A stretch of DNA of 64,000 nt from contig CM077600.1 of assembly GCA_039654915.1 (NCBI GenBank), positions 71,061,992 to 71,125,991 of the forward strand, in the 5' to 3' direction. The notes beneath the pieces are model-generated. The model was not told the DNA's origin and searched no databases. It saw only the letters and a program-made list of their open reading frames with translations. Source of the DNA: Aquilaria yunnanensis (lineage: Eukaryota; Streptophyta; Magnoliopsida; Malvales; Thymelaeaceae). This document shows positions 10,561-21,393 of this stretch, piece after piece (position 1 is the first letter of the stretch; each line of letters opens with the position of its first letter). The translations under genes were made by a program, and so were the position numbers.

Positions 10561-11879
10561 TTCATCATAGGGTTTTATTAAACCTACGTGGAATCGAATT
10601 GAATTTTCTATGATGATTTGTTTAGATGCATTATGAGAATTCAATTAAAATTAAACTATCTTAAGAAAACAAGTAAGCAAATAAACATCATAACTTGTAT
10701 TTCTATGTTATGTCAACAATTTAACTTGCAGATTCTCAAACACGCAAATAAATAAAGAATCAACAAAAAAATAAAAAAAAAGTGATGTAAATACCTAATC
10801 TACGAATTGGAGAAGGTTTAAGGACCGCATTAAACAAAAGTAGAAGATTAGGGACTAAAGCGTGAATTTTACTAGAAGGATGGAATCTGGGTGTACAAGG
10901 TTCATTCCTGATTCTTTCGGCTGAGGCAGCAATTAGGGTAATTGAGGGTTGGGCTTTGCTAAAGTAACGCTGGTGGCCTTGGGGGACAAGCGAATGACCA
11001 CCTGTGATGTCAATGGTGGTGGATCACAATGGATGGGGCAGTGGGTGATGATGCCTAGAGGTGATTATGAGGGGTGAGATGATGGAGTGCCAGTGAGTAA
11101 GGATAGTCGATGGTTGGACATAGTGGGTTGCATTTGAAAGAAGGTAGCAGCAGAAGGGAGAAATTAGGGTTTTTGGAGAGGGGAGCAAAAAATTAAGGGA
11201 TTGAAGCTATAGTTTTGTGATTTTTGAAAGAATGCTTAGGGTCTGTTTAGTTACAAAAAATTTTCTAAAATATGAAAATAAAATGCATTTAGTTGGTTGA
11301 ATTTTCTAAATGTTAAGAAAATTTTCCATTGCCCTTTCTTTATACCTACACTCTCCACAAACTGTGCAATGTATCAACTATGAGTTCTCGTTAGTGAATA
11401 ACATGCAATTCTTTGGACATGCATCTATTTTCACATACAAAAGACCTAAGCCTTTCATTTTTTGGTTAGACTCATATAACTTCTTCGACAAATGATTACC
11501 GTGTGGAACAAATACCTTCACTAGTGATAACATGTTATTAAAAGAATTATTGGTTATATTATGCTTACTTTTCTCACTTAACAATTGAGATACTGTGGAC
11601 AACTTGTGTATTTGGTGCATCCATCCCACAACAATATTGATGCATTGTTGAGTAATTTATAAAGTTTATGAGTTTTCGGATTTGGCAATTCATTATTTAT
11701 TTTTTTGAAATTAAAAACATTGCCCCCATTATGATCATTTTTATATCATTATCTCCTCTGAAATTCACATCATGATTATCATCATCATTTTCTTAGGCAA
11801 ACGCAAAACTTTCATATGAACACAAAGGCCTCCGTACAAATACACCCAGGCATTCTCGGGGGAAGCTAGAACTGACTTA
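10561..11879. other. AT-rich non-coding interval with a G-rich stretch
   Basis: No gene seen. Bases 10900-11220 are unusually G-rich on the plus strand. A segment near 11240 (GGGTCTGTTTAGTTACAAAA) resembles the ends of some plant DNA-transposon derivatives, but I could not find a partner end. Confidence 0.5.
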
Positions 11880-12400
11880 AAAATCTAAAACCTACCTACA
11901 CCAGCTAGATGAAAGCAACTGGGCCAAAGGGTTGCTAGACAATGTCATACACAAATCAACTCGAACATTTCGCACAACATCATCAATGCTTTTTGGAACC
12001 TTACCATCAAGGCGGGCATTTCGTTCACCCAATTTGTGATAGATAGTAGCTTGAAGCCCCACCTTTTGACACTCCTAGCAATGTGATGACATCTAAAAAC
12101 TACTAAAAATCCGTGCCAATGCAATTGACTAGCAGTTAGAAGAAATGTGTAGCTATGCTCTAGCATCATCCCACACTCGCCTAGAGAAACGACACGAAAA
12201 GAACAAATGATCCAAGTCCTCTTCATTAGAATAACACAAGTAACACTTGTTAACCAAAGAGACCCCCCAAATTTGCAGCTTGACCTGTGTTGGCAGCCCA
12301 TTGCCAGAAAATGAAATGAAATTTCAGGGCAGCATAGGACTCCCAATAGCATGAGCGCCATCTTTTGTTAGGGAGCCTTTACACATTTGTATCTCTTAAC
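11880..12400 (-). pseudogene. LINE ORF2 3' remnant: zf-RVT domain and tail
   Basis: On the minus strand, spread over two or three frames, the sequence reads the zinc-binding domain at the end of plant L1 reverse transcriptases: CYLCYSNEEDLDHLFFSC followed by RFSRRVWDDA. About 50 residues later comes the usual tail IYHKLGERNARLDGKVPKS. The pattern C-x2-C, H, C and the ERNAR motif are typical of LINE ORF2. Frameshifts make it inactive. The rest of the LINE is not found upstream, as expected for a 5'-truncated copy. Confidence 0.8.
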
Positions 12401-13426
12401 ATTACACTCTATATAGATACTTTTGATTACCAAAAAAAAAAACTTAAGTTGGTCAGAAACATTGGGTAAATGTATGGTATTGTTAGTGTAGAAATTATAC
12501 AGTCTTGAAAAAAATAATATGTGTTAGAACACTCACATTATAGCATATACAAGGTTATTTTTTACCCATACCTTGTAACGGGTTTTTTTTATAAATTTAT
12601 CTTTAAAATAAATGTCAATAATAATAACTTAAAAATTCTAAGTGATAAATTTATGTTCATTAATTGGAATTTTATTTTATCTTAGTTTTGAGTTAGGTTT
12701 TTTTTTATGTTATGTTCTTATCATTAAAATGATCAGTTATGATCAAAAAATTAAAACTATGAAACATAATATTGTACATTCTTTGAAATGATGGATACAT
12801 TTTTTTTGTTATTAAAGAATAATTCACTAAAAATTTTCATCTCTTATAAATTCAAATTCCAATTTTTAATATAGATGAAAATTTTATTTAGAAAAATTGA
12901 CTTTCAATTTTAGGAATTATTGTCCAAATCACTTTATTAAATGATAGAGCTTTTAAGTTGCATCACTTATGTTACAAATCCCAATTATCAATAATGAAAA
13001 AATATGACTGAAATAAAAAAATGAAATTTAATTTTTGTAATCTATTAGCGTTATAAATCATTAACGTAAAAAATTAGCCAAAAATTTTTGCGACTAAGAG
13101 CGGAAATAATGACTAATGTTTTATTTTATAGTGTAGTAGATAAAAAATAACAAAAAAAAAAGTTTTGGGTCCATTAGAACAAATAAAAAGAATCTAGTTA
13201 AGTAGCTTTTAAGTTTGGGGGACTAAAATGTAATGCAGGTTAAACTTATTGACTAAAATGGAAAAGGATGAAATTTCAGGCCCTCAAGGCACAATCACCT
13301 TGTGAAAAAAGGATCAAACTTAAAAAAGAGTCAATCACGTTCACAAAAAAAGAAAAAGAATTGCCATTGTTCATGACGAATACATCTACTTTATACACTG
13401 TTCATGAATAGTGAATGAGTATTGAT
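12401..13426. other. AT-rich non-coding interval
   Basis: Nothing recognisable: long A/T runs and short open frames only. It ends at the target site of the solo LTR. Confidence 0.6.
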
Positions 13427-14842
13427 TGTTAGTGTTGTGCCCAAAAGCTAATCATGAGATGATTGTACTTTTGCACATTGAGTCATGATATTTTATTAAG
13501 GCATTAATCCAGCAATTATGTTTGTTGTTTTGTTTCTGCGTAACTTAACAAACATAATTGTAACCCTAGAATAATGATATTCTTAAACATCCCTAGTCTA
13601 GTATTATTGTGGAGCGGGTTGCAATAATACATAACGACTAGCATATGTGGAGACTAATATGAGATATGTAGTCTACATATGGGTACAAGTTGGAGAACTT
13701 GTGTACTGGACCGACCTACCATGAGAACACTACATGGATCGTTATATGAGTGTCATAAGTGATTCTCATAGTGATCATGGTATATGTAGTCCTTCGACCT
13801 AAGATCATCAAGGTTCCCTACATGTGAGTCACATACTTTGATACTTTCCTTTGTTGCTCGTAACTGAGTGAACTTGAAGGAGGTCATTGGGTATGTCACA
13901 TATTATGCTGAGGGATTTGTATGATCAAGATAGGATTTGTCCCTCATATGTAACAGGAGTGATATCTTCGGGCCCCTTGATAAAGTAAGACTTAGAAAAA
14001 TGCATAGCCATGCTCGGATAAGTTGATATACGATATCAATGTCATCAGTTTAAGTTGGTCTACTCGGTAATCAAGAAACCAAAGATTGGGCTATACGAGA
14101 GTGACAGATTCTATGTCTCGTGCTTAGTCTTGATATTTTGGACAAAGGGACAATGGCATATATCGGTGATGATCATAAAGGTTTAGTCGAATCATCGACA
14201 ATCTTGTTACTTGGGTAGCGATGATGTGTTGTTAGACAGTGCTCATTGCTTATGATCATAAATGTGATTTGTGACCATTGCCAACGTGGTAAGAGCCTAT
14301 TGGGTCGCACACATAGAGCTATTTGGATCATTAGAGTGCATGGGCTAATAATTTGGGTTTTGGTTTTACAATAATTTCGTGTTAATAATGGGCCCAATAG
14401 TTGAGCCATTATTAAGCCCGAAATTAAAGCCTAATTGGATTAGGGCTTTGAAACCTATTAGGCCTGGAAGTTGAGTTTCACTATAAATACAACTTCTAGT
14501 GAGAAATTCGTAGGACTCCTTGCCCTAGCCTCCCAAAAGGAGAGCCACACTCTTCTCTTGCAATTCCTTGGAGGACGCAAGCTAGCACTGCGAGCGCAAG
14601 AGAAACGCATCTGTCGGGATGTGGTGGAAGCGTGGTGATCCTGAGAGGCTTGTGTGGATACCATAGAGAGCCTGAACACGTCAACTGTTCAGGTTTTGTG
14701 ATTCGACTCTACAGTGGAGTGAGAGATCTGAACCAAAAATTAGGTTTGAAAATTTTCGAACACCCGGTTTACCCCGTTTCACTTGGATCCTGGAGGGTTT
14801 CGGTTAAATTCTGCTGCGCTGTTTAGCTCCCGAAACCCATCA
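13427..14842 (+). mobile_element. Solo LTR (1416 bp), TSD TTGAT
   Basis: Starts TGTTAGTGTTGTGCCC and ends GAAACCCATCA. The five bases on each side are TTGAT (13422-13426 and 14843-14847), a perfect target duplication. A near-full second copy is at 21909 and an inverted fragment at 36950-37727. A TATA box (CACTATAAATACAACTTC, near 14480) suits an LTR promoter. No internal region is attached, so it is a product of LTR-LTR recombination. I do not assign it to copia or gypsy with certainty. Confidence 0.9.
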
Positions 14843-15379
14843 TTGATGTTTAGAAATATAATGTAATATGTCATGTAAAACAATATAGGGCATGAAAGAG
14901 AAGAAATGAAATCTTAAGGGACTTGAAAGGGGTTTTAACCATTACTTCAAAAATGAAAAAAAAAATGTAGGACGCTAAGTGACAAAAAAGTTATTATTCA
15001 TTAATCAGTAAAATTTGTTCCATATTTAGTAATTTAAGGTACAAAATGGTCTACCCGTTGTGGCAATTACATAACGAAGTGAGAGTTAATTATAGAGCCC
15101 ATTTATGTTGATTTAGTGCCTATATTGACATTTAGAGCCAATGTTGGTGGTATCATATATAATATAAGAGAGATGCAAAATGAAGGGAATCATAGTAGTT
15201 GCATGGGCAATTGATTTGAATAACATTCAATATGCATAGCTTATGTAGATATATGATATGAATAGTTTGACTGGAATGATTATAACATCAACTTGTGAAA
15301 AGAATAAATTAATTTGTGATAAGAATCAAATATATGAAGGAATCAATTATTAAGAATGAAAAGATATGGTTGAAGTACA
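14843..15379. other. AT-rich non-coding interval
   Basis: No gene, repeat family or RNA seen apart from the 3' copy of the solo-LTR target duplication at its left edge. Confidence 0.6.
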
Positions 15380-15617
15380 AAATTGTGGATAATTTATGTT
15401 AATTAATTAATGGTTTAACCATTAATGTAGTAAAGTTAAAAAGAAAAGAAAATAAATAAATTGACTAAAGTGGAATCAACCAAAACCATACAAAAAATTG
15501 TCAAATCATAGTTCTAAAGTGTTCTTTGAAAACATGATAATGAAAAAAACAACAAAAATAGTTTGGGTACCAAGAGATAAAATGTAACAGCTTTAGCTAT
15601 TACAAGTTTAATAATTG

Positions 15618-16610
15618 GGGTAAAATCCACGAGGGGTACCTTAGCTTATTTTTTTGTCCTAATTGGATATCTTACCTTTAAATTGTCCTAGGGATGCACC
15701 TTACCATTTATCGTGTATCCTATCTAAGTACCTTTCCTTAATTTCAAAATTATTTCTAATGGAAAATGCTGATATGATATAAACAAATATTAAAATAAAT
15801 TGTAAAATAACACTTGTGGTCATTTTATTTTTTTCTATCAACAATTCTAAACTCTAATATTCTAAATCTAACCATTTGTCTCTAGTTCCTTTGTTTAATT
15901 GTTCCCGCACCTCATTCTTCGCCACTGCTACCGTTGTTTGCTTTGTGCTCATCGTTACCGCTGCTACTGTTCGCTCTTCACTAACTCTCTTTGGTCAGAC
16001 AGCCAACAATCGCCGACCTCATCCTTTCTCGTTCTTCCCAAATAATCACGTTGGGTTCCTCAACAATTGCTGTTTCTCCTTGATCAGATGGCCACAACGG
16101 CTCTACCTGGATCAACCTTTCTATTTTGCTTCTCCTCGATTCAAATTTTGCTTTGATTTCCTCTAGCTTACATTTTCCACTGTTCGGTTTGAAAATCAAA
16201 TTTGGCTTCTGGATTCCGAGAACCCAGGCAAAAACCTAAACTAGCTTTGATCGAACTTAGGTGTTCTTCACTTCAAACCTTGACACTTGATCCCCGTCAA
16301 ACTTAGGCAAACGAGGCTGGGTGTTCATGATACCAACTCTTCTTCGAGCATCCATCCTTGCTCAGCCTCTATCATCAGTTGCAGATGCATCTTTGCTCGG
16401 CCTCTATCATTAATCGCCCTTCTGTCATCAATCGACCTCCATCATTGACTGATCTACTCAGTCACGCTTCTGTCATTGATCGGTTTTCATTGTTGGCCGA
16501 CGTACTTGATCGTGCTTCCATCAATGCCTTCATAATTGGCTAATGTACTCAATCGTTCCTGTATCATTGATCGGCCTCCATTGTTGGCCGATGTACTTGG
16601 TCACCAGAGG

Positions 16611-16653
<43 letters not shown>

Positions 16654-16994
16654 TTAGAGAGAAAGTTAAAATGGGCGAAATCGAGTAAGAAAGAGTGTGC
16701 ATGTGTGGGGATATGCTGAGAGGGGAGATCGATGGTTAGATTTAGAATGTTAGGGTTTATAAATTAGAATTGTTTATAGAAAAAATTAAAGGATCACAAG
16801 TGTTAGGTAACAATTTATTTTACTTTTTTGTTTACCACATCAGCATTTTCTGTCAGACATAACTTTGAAATAACAAAAAGTACTTAGATAGAACACACAA
16901 TAAAAAGGTAAGGTACCTCTCTAGGCAACTTGAAGGAAGGGTATCCAATTAGGACAAAAAAACTAAGTTAAGGTACCCCTGGTGGATTTTACCC
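15618..16994. mobile_element. Non-autonomous Mutator-like element, 1377 bp, long terminal inverted repeats
   Basis: The ends are GGGTAAAATCCACGAGGGG and the reverse complement of GGGTAAAATCCACCAGGGG, and inverted similarity extends about 260 bp inward from each end. The flanks TTAATAATTG (15608-15617) and TTAACAATTG (16995-17004) are a 10-bp target duplication with one mismatch. Long inverted repeats with a 9-11 bp duplication are the hallmark of Mutator-like elements. No transposase is present. The interior (about 15870-16610) is less AT-rich than its surroundings and holds imperfect copies of a GATCGGCCTCCATTGTTGGC-like motif, so it may be captured sequence. Confidence 0.85.
16612..16650 (+). 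repeat. (GA)n microsatellite
   Basis: About 19 GA dinucleotides near the right inverted repeat of the Mutator-like element. Confidence 0.95.
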
Positions 16995-17909
16995 TTAACA
17001 ATTGACTTAATAAAAATTAAGAAAAAAAGTCTATTTTATTGGAAAAAAACAAACAAACTATGGTAACAAATGTTTTACTTTAGAAAATAATACATCATAA
17101 AAAAATAGAAAATCTTGTTTAATTTACGTTAGCCAATGAATGATTTAACCATTAATGTAGTGAAGGTAAAATAAAAAGAAAACCAATAAATTGACTAAAG
17201 TGGAATCAATCAAAATTATACCATAAAAATGGACAAATAATAGTGACTAAAGTTTTGTGTGAGAAAAAAATAATGAAGAAAAATAACAAAAATAGTTTGG
17301 GAATCAAGAGAGAAAATGTAAAAATTTTATGTATTAAGAGTTTAACAATTGACTTTATAAAAGTTAAAAAAAAAGATCTATTTTACTCAATTAACAAACA
17401 AACCATGGTGACCAATGTTTTACTTTAGAAAACAATACATCATAAAAAAGAAAAGAACTAAGAGATCAAACAAAAGGACTATAATTAAGTAGTTACTAAG
17501 TTTAGGGACCAAACTGCAAAACTGATCAAACTCAGGGTCTAAGATAGGAAATGGAAACAAAGTAAGGACTAGAAATGTGCTTCACCAAAAATTAACATGA
17601 AAAAATGACAGTGGAACAACAGCGGGACATGCCCTCAAAAAAATTATTGCCTTTAAAAAATCTAATCAAGCTTTTAAAAGAAGCAATCATGTAAAAAAAT
17701 CAAAAAAAAATATAAAAGCACAATAGGCATGTGAACGACATAACTCAAAGGGACAACATGGAAAGGATATTATAGTCTATTGTTCCGCAAATGGTAGTAG
17801 CCTCGCAGCTTTTAGAATATAATAGTAGTAGGTCAATAAAAGAATGAAATTTGTTCTCTTTTTCTTTTACGGTACCTCGCAAACATAGATAGTTGTCATT
17901 CTTTTTATT

Positions 17910-18260
17910 TAAAGGCTAAGCTAATTCATTTTAATTTAAATTAACTTAAATTATAATAATTTATTTATTTTTTATATATTATCATCGAACACAAATTTTA
18001 TTTAAAAGCTAATATTATGTGGGTATAATAATCTATTAATTGCAAAATTTCTATAATAATATTAATTTTTTATGAATTTTCCTTTTCTGGGCATTAAAAA
18101 GGAAAAAATAATAAAAATTTAATAACATCATAAAAAATATATTTTGAATGGATTATTATACCTACATAATATTGGATTTCAAATGAAATTCGTTTTGTGT
18201 GAAAAAATGCAAAAATAAAAAAAAATTTGAATTTAGTTGACTTAAGTTAAAATGAGTTGG
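17910..18260. mobile_element. Fold-back MITE-like element, about 350 bp
   Basis: The left half (CTAATTCATTTTAATTTAAA, then TATTATGTGGGTATAATAAT) recurs in reverse complement in the right half (ACTCATTTTAACTTAAGTC, then TATTATGTAGGTATAATAAT). The whole forms one long hairpin with a short loop near 18090. Very AT-rich, no coding potential. The exact ends and target duplication could not be fixed. Confidence 0.65.
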
Positions 18261-18289
18261 TTCTAATACGAAATGTTATTTTCTCTTGT

Positions 18290-18450
18290 TATTTATTTAA
18301 TCTAAGAATTAAATTAATTTACTATATTATTTGAATTAAAAAAAATAGAAGACAAAGAATTATTTTCTAAGAATTAGTTTGCTATATTATTTTAATCTAA
18401 GAATTAAATTAAATTAATTTACTATATTATTTTATTAGGACAAAAAATCT
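18290..18450. repeat. Short AT-rich direct repeats
   Basis: The phrase AATCTAAGAATTAAATTAAT followed by TTTACTATATTATTT occurs two to three times with small changes. Probably local duplication. Confidence 0.7.
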
Positions 18451-18460
18451 TACTACGCAA

Positions 18461-19979
18461 GCTGCAAAAAAAAATAAAAAAAGGAAAAGGATTGGGGTTT
18501 TTAGTGGTTAAAATCTATATTCTTAATGAAAAGTTTACAGCCAATTTTAAGTAAGAAATACAAAGTTAAGTAATGAACGGAGGTAAATAACATACATATA
18601 TCATATGATTTAAGCACTCTTACATTCTAGAACAACATTAGTGGAAAATATATCACTCTATGATTTAAGAAGCTAAGATTTCTTCATTGGGGGGAACATG
18701 AAGCCATTTCCCCCCTTACCTAGGAACTTTTTGAGTGAAAAGATAATTAAGAGATAAGAAAAAAACTATGCTCAAAGACATTAATATTAAAACGGAAGGT
18801 GTATGCTAGAACAGATACCCTCAACTTAAATTATATATAGGGATATAGGAAGCAAAATCCCCATCATTTCCTGCCTTAATTATTGGCTAAGAACATCTAA
18901 TTAATGCTTAAGTAATTTTAATATGTTAATATTTGAGTTAGACTTTAATCAAAGAGTTATTCAATTCAAGACAAAAGAAGAAAAATTAAAAACAAATTGG
19001 AATGTTAGGCCAACTTACATCAAGGAGAAAAGAAATCATTATAATTAACACATTTTAATGTCTAGTTTCCCCCAATATATTACATTGTTGGGTTATTTGC
19101 TTGTATCAAAAACATCAATGACATATTTCCCTAAAAAATATTATAGTTCATAATTTGTCTCCTTAATATAAAAAATGTGTCATATTTACCCTTTTGCCTT
19201 TTACTTTTTATTGTTTCTAATATTTGATTAGATTGATTACCTTCTATCTTTAGGATTTTAAATGGAAATAGTATCAAAGTTGAGGGTTTATATGATAATT
19301 TAGCTAAAATATGCATCAAATGCTAAAAGTTTTAGAGAGATTTGGGGGGCCCGTGGCTCCTCCAGCCAATATGCTGGCCAACATTGATGAAACACATTGA
19401 ATGATAAATATAAAACATAATGTAAAGAGATATAAATTAGAGAATGTAACAATAAAAAATCAAGGTTGCGTAAATCTTAATGCTTGAATAATCATTACTA
19501 TATGTTGTGCAAGTAGAGACTAATATGCCTAGTTGATATTAGGGAAAAGGACCAAATTACAAATACAAGTGGTTGTTAAGCAGTGGACTAGATGCAAACT
19601 TGCTTATAATTCCATGTAAACTACTTGATATTTTCTTCATTACTCAAATTAGTAGGAGTAGTTCAAAAATTGAGGACCCGCATTTAGTCAAAGTGTACCA
19701 ACAGGGGTGTTGTTCTGAGGCTTCAAATGTGGATCTAAAAGCATGTACACATAATTTCAAGATTTAGACATAAAGACTGAAAAGTTTTCAAAGTTTCAAC
19801 AACTACCCGAAATATGGAGTCGCCCCTGTTCACCTCTAGGGAATTTGAATATGTAAATTTTTTTATGAAACTTAAGTGCTTTCCTTTTAGCTTTTTTCTA
19901 TTGGAGATTGCAACAAGATGGGTAATGAGTAATGTTATTATTGATTTTAGTTGAGCCAGAACCTTTATCTAAATATGTC
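18461..19979. other. AT-rich non-coding interval
   Basis: No frame, RNA gene or known repeat recognised. Open frames are short and lack motifs. Confidence 0.6.
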
Positions 19980-20114
19980 TTGCGTTTGTTGGCTAAATGG
20001 TAATAGAACAAAGGGATGCGGCCCTTCCCATCCAATCCTAGATTCGAGCCTCCCCTTATCCCTTTTATTTAACCTTTAACATCTTTGCTTTGTAATACTT
20101 GATTCTATGTACAA

Positions 20115-20145
<31 letters not shown>
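19980..20145 (+). mobile_element. Candidate tRNA-derived SINE with (AAT)n tail
   Basis: TGGCTAAATGG (19990-20000) resembles a pol III A box and GATTCGAGCC (20041-20050) a B box, 41 bp apart. The segment ends in about nine AAT repeats (20116-20144). Length and layout suit a plant SINE. The rest does not fold into an obvious tRNA, so it is not a tRNA gene. No target duplication was established. Confidence 0.4.
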
Positions 20146-20146
<1 letters not shown>

Positions 20147-20289
20147 ATGATCAACAAATTTTAAGCCATGCTGGCTGAAGAATAGAAAATGTTTGCTTTT
20201 TTCTTTTTCTCATTATTTGAAAAAATTATTGTTGATTCTTTGTCAAACAAGTGTTTACATTGTGTTTTCTATCACCTCTTGGTAGTTAG

Positions 20290-20700
20290 AAGGATCGCTG
20301 GGGCTTGGAATAGCCCCGTGGTGAATTACAGACCAGGAATTTGCCTGTGACAACAATTGTCAAAGCCCTAGGAGGTGTTCCTGGGAAAACCTATCAATGA
20401 TCAAGTTAGATTTCTGGCAAGTTGAGAGTAGCAGGGAAAGAGCGGAAAGCTATAAAGTTGTACATCAGGATTGATGTTTGGAGGGATTTATATCGTTAAG
20501 ATGAGCTTTGAGTCATACGTCTCTAGGATAGGAATCCCGTAGTTTATCCCGTATTGACAGGATATAATTTCCTTCCATAAAAGAGTTCCCTTGGGGTCTA
20601 TTTTGAGCCCCCAGGGTGGCATTTTTTCCTAATCCTGAGATTTTCGAGTTTGGGCAATTTGGGCATTTTGCCCATCAATAGGTCCCCCCTTATCAGGAAA
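20290..20700 (-). mobile_element. Tat-D 3' LTR (U3 side) and polypurine tract
   Basis: On the minus strand a purine tract, GATAAGGGGGGACC (about 20697-20682), precedes an LTR start TGATGGGCAAAATGCCC (20677). A TATA-like GATATAAATCCCTCC is near 20485. The block is similar to the Tat-G LTR at 60540-60920, for instance GGAATCCCGTAGTTTATCC against GGAATCGTGTAGGTTATCC. The left (U5) end is not determined. Confidence 0.65.
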
Positions 20701-21080
20701 TATGGGCTAAGGGAGCATTCCAAGATACATTAGTGCTCTTTTTCCAAGAATGGAGATATGAGCCCATTATCCCCTATTGTTTTGTTGGCGCACTCATGCG
20801 ACTTCATTTAAGGAGATGGTGCATCCCCCATTCACTTCATGTGGAAGCTGGGTGAACGGCACCATTTTTAGTCTCTTTCCCACCATTCATAGACGGTTAC
20901 AACACGTGGTAGGCTTGTCAGTTGAGAAGAAGGAGAGGCGATGTTCATAAATGCTCTTCAGGGAAGTGACCAAACGTGGCTATCTTGATGGCTATTAGTG
21001 CCCACACGTGCCTCAATGACTGCCCCATTACATGTTGTTGTAGTTTCCAGAGGAAAACCTAACAGCCGTAGGTTTGCCCC

Positions 21081-21090
21081 AATATATATT
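21081..21090 (+). promoter_or_regulatory. TATA box of the Tat-D antisense gene
   Basis: CCCCAATATATATTG lies 404 bp inside the LTR edge and about 310 bp upstream of the gene's first ATG. This matches the spacing of the other Tat antisense genes. Plus strand here because Tat-D itself is on the minus strand. Confidence 0.5.
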
Positions 21091-21393
21091 GTTGTCATTT
21101 TGTTTCTTCACTTTGTTGGCTTGTTTTGCTGTTTTCTTCTATGATTTTTTACTTATCGCTTGTTGTTAGCGCTAGAGTGTTTGGGGATTTTTCCTCTGAA
21201 GTTTCTCTTCCTCCATCGTGTTCGTCCTTCTTTATCACATTCAGGTAGCAATTTCTCATCTCTTTCTCCTACCGAAGTTTTTGCCTTTGATTTTTTTTTG
21301 GATTCTAGGTTTTGGGTTTTTTGGGGTTTCCTTCTTTCCTACACTCCATTGGGTTAGCGATAGCCTTGACATGTCCCCCCCTGATTTTTCTGA

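Larger units (their letters stand above)
15380..17455. repeat. Tandem duplication of about 335 bp, first unit split by a Mutator-like element
   Basis: Unit one is 15380-15617 plus 16995-17110; unit two is about 17111-17455. Shared landmarks in order are TTTAACCATTAATGTAGT, ATTGACTAAAGTGGAATCAA, CAAAAATAGTTTGGG, TTAACAATTGAC and TGTTTTACTTTAGAAAA. Unit two keeps the uninterrupted site TTAACAATTG at 17342-17351, so it is the empty-site version of unit one. Confidence 0.85.

Noticed and set aside
19990..20050. tRNA gene
   Set aside because: Box-like motifs exist but I could not form acceptor and anticodon stems; a SINE is the better reading.
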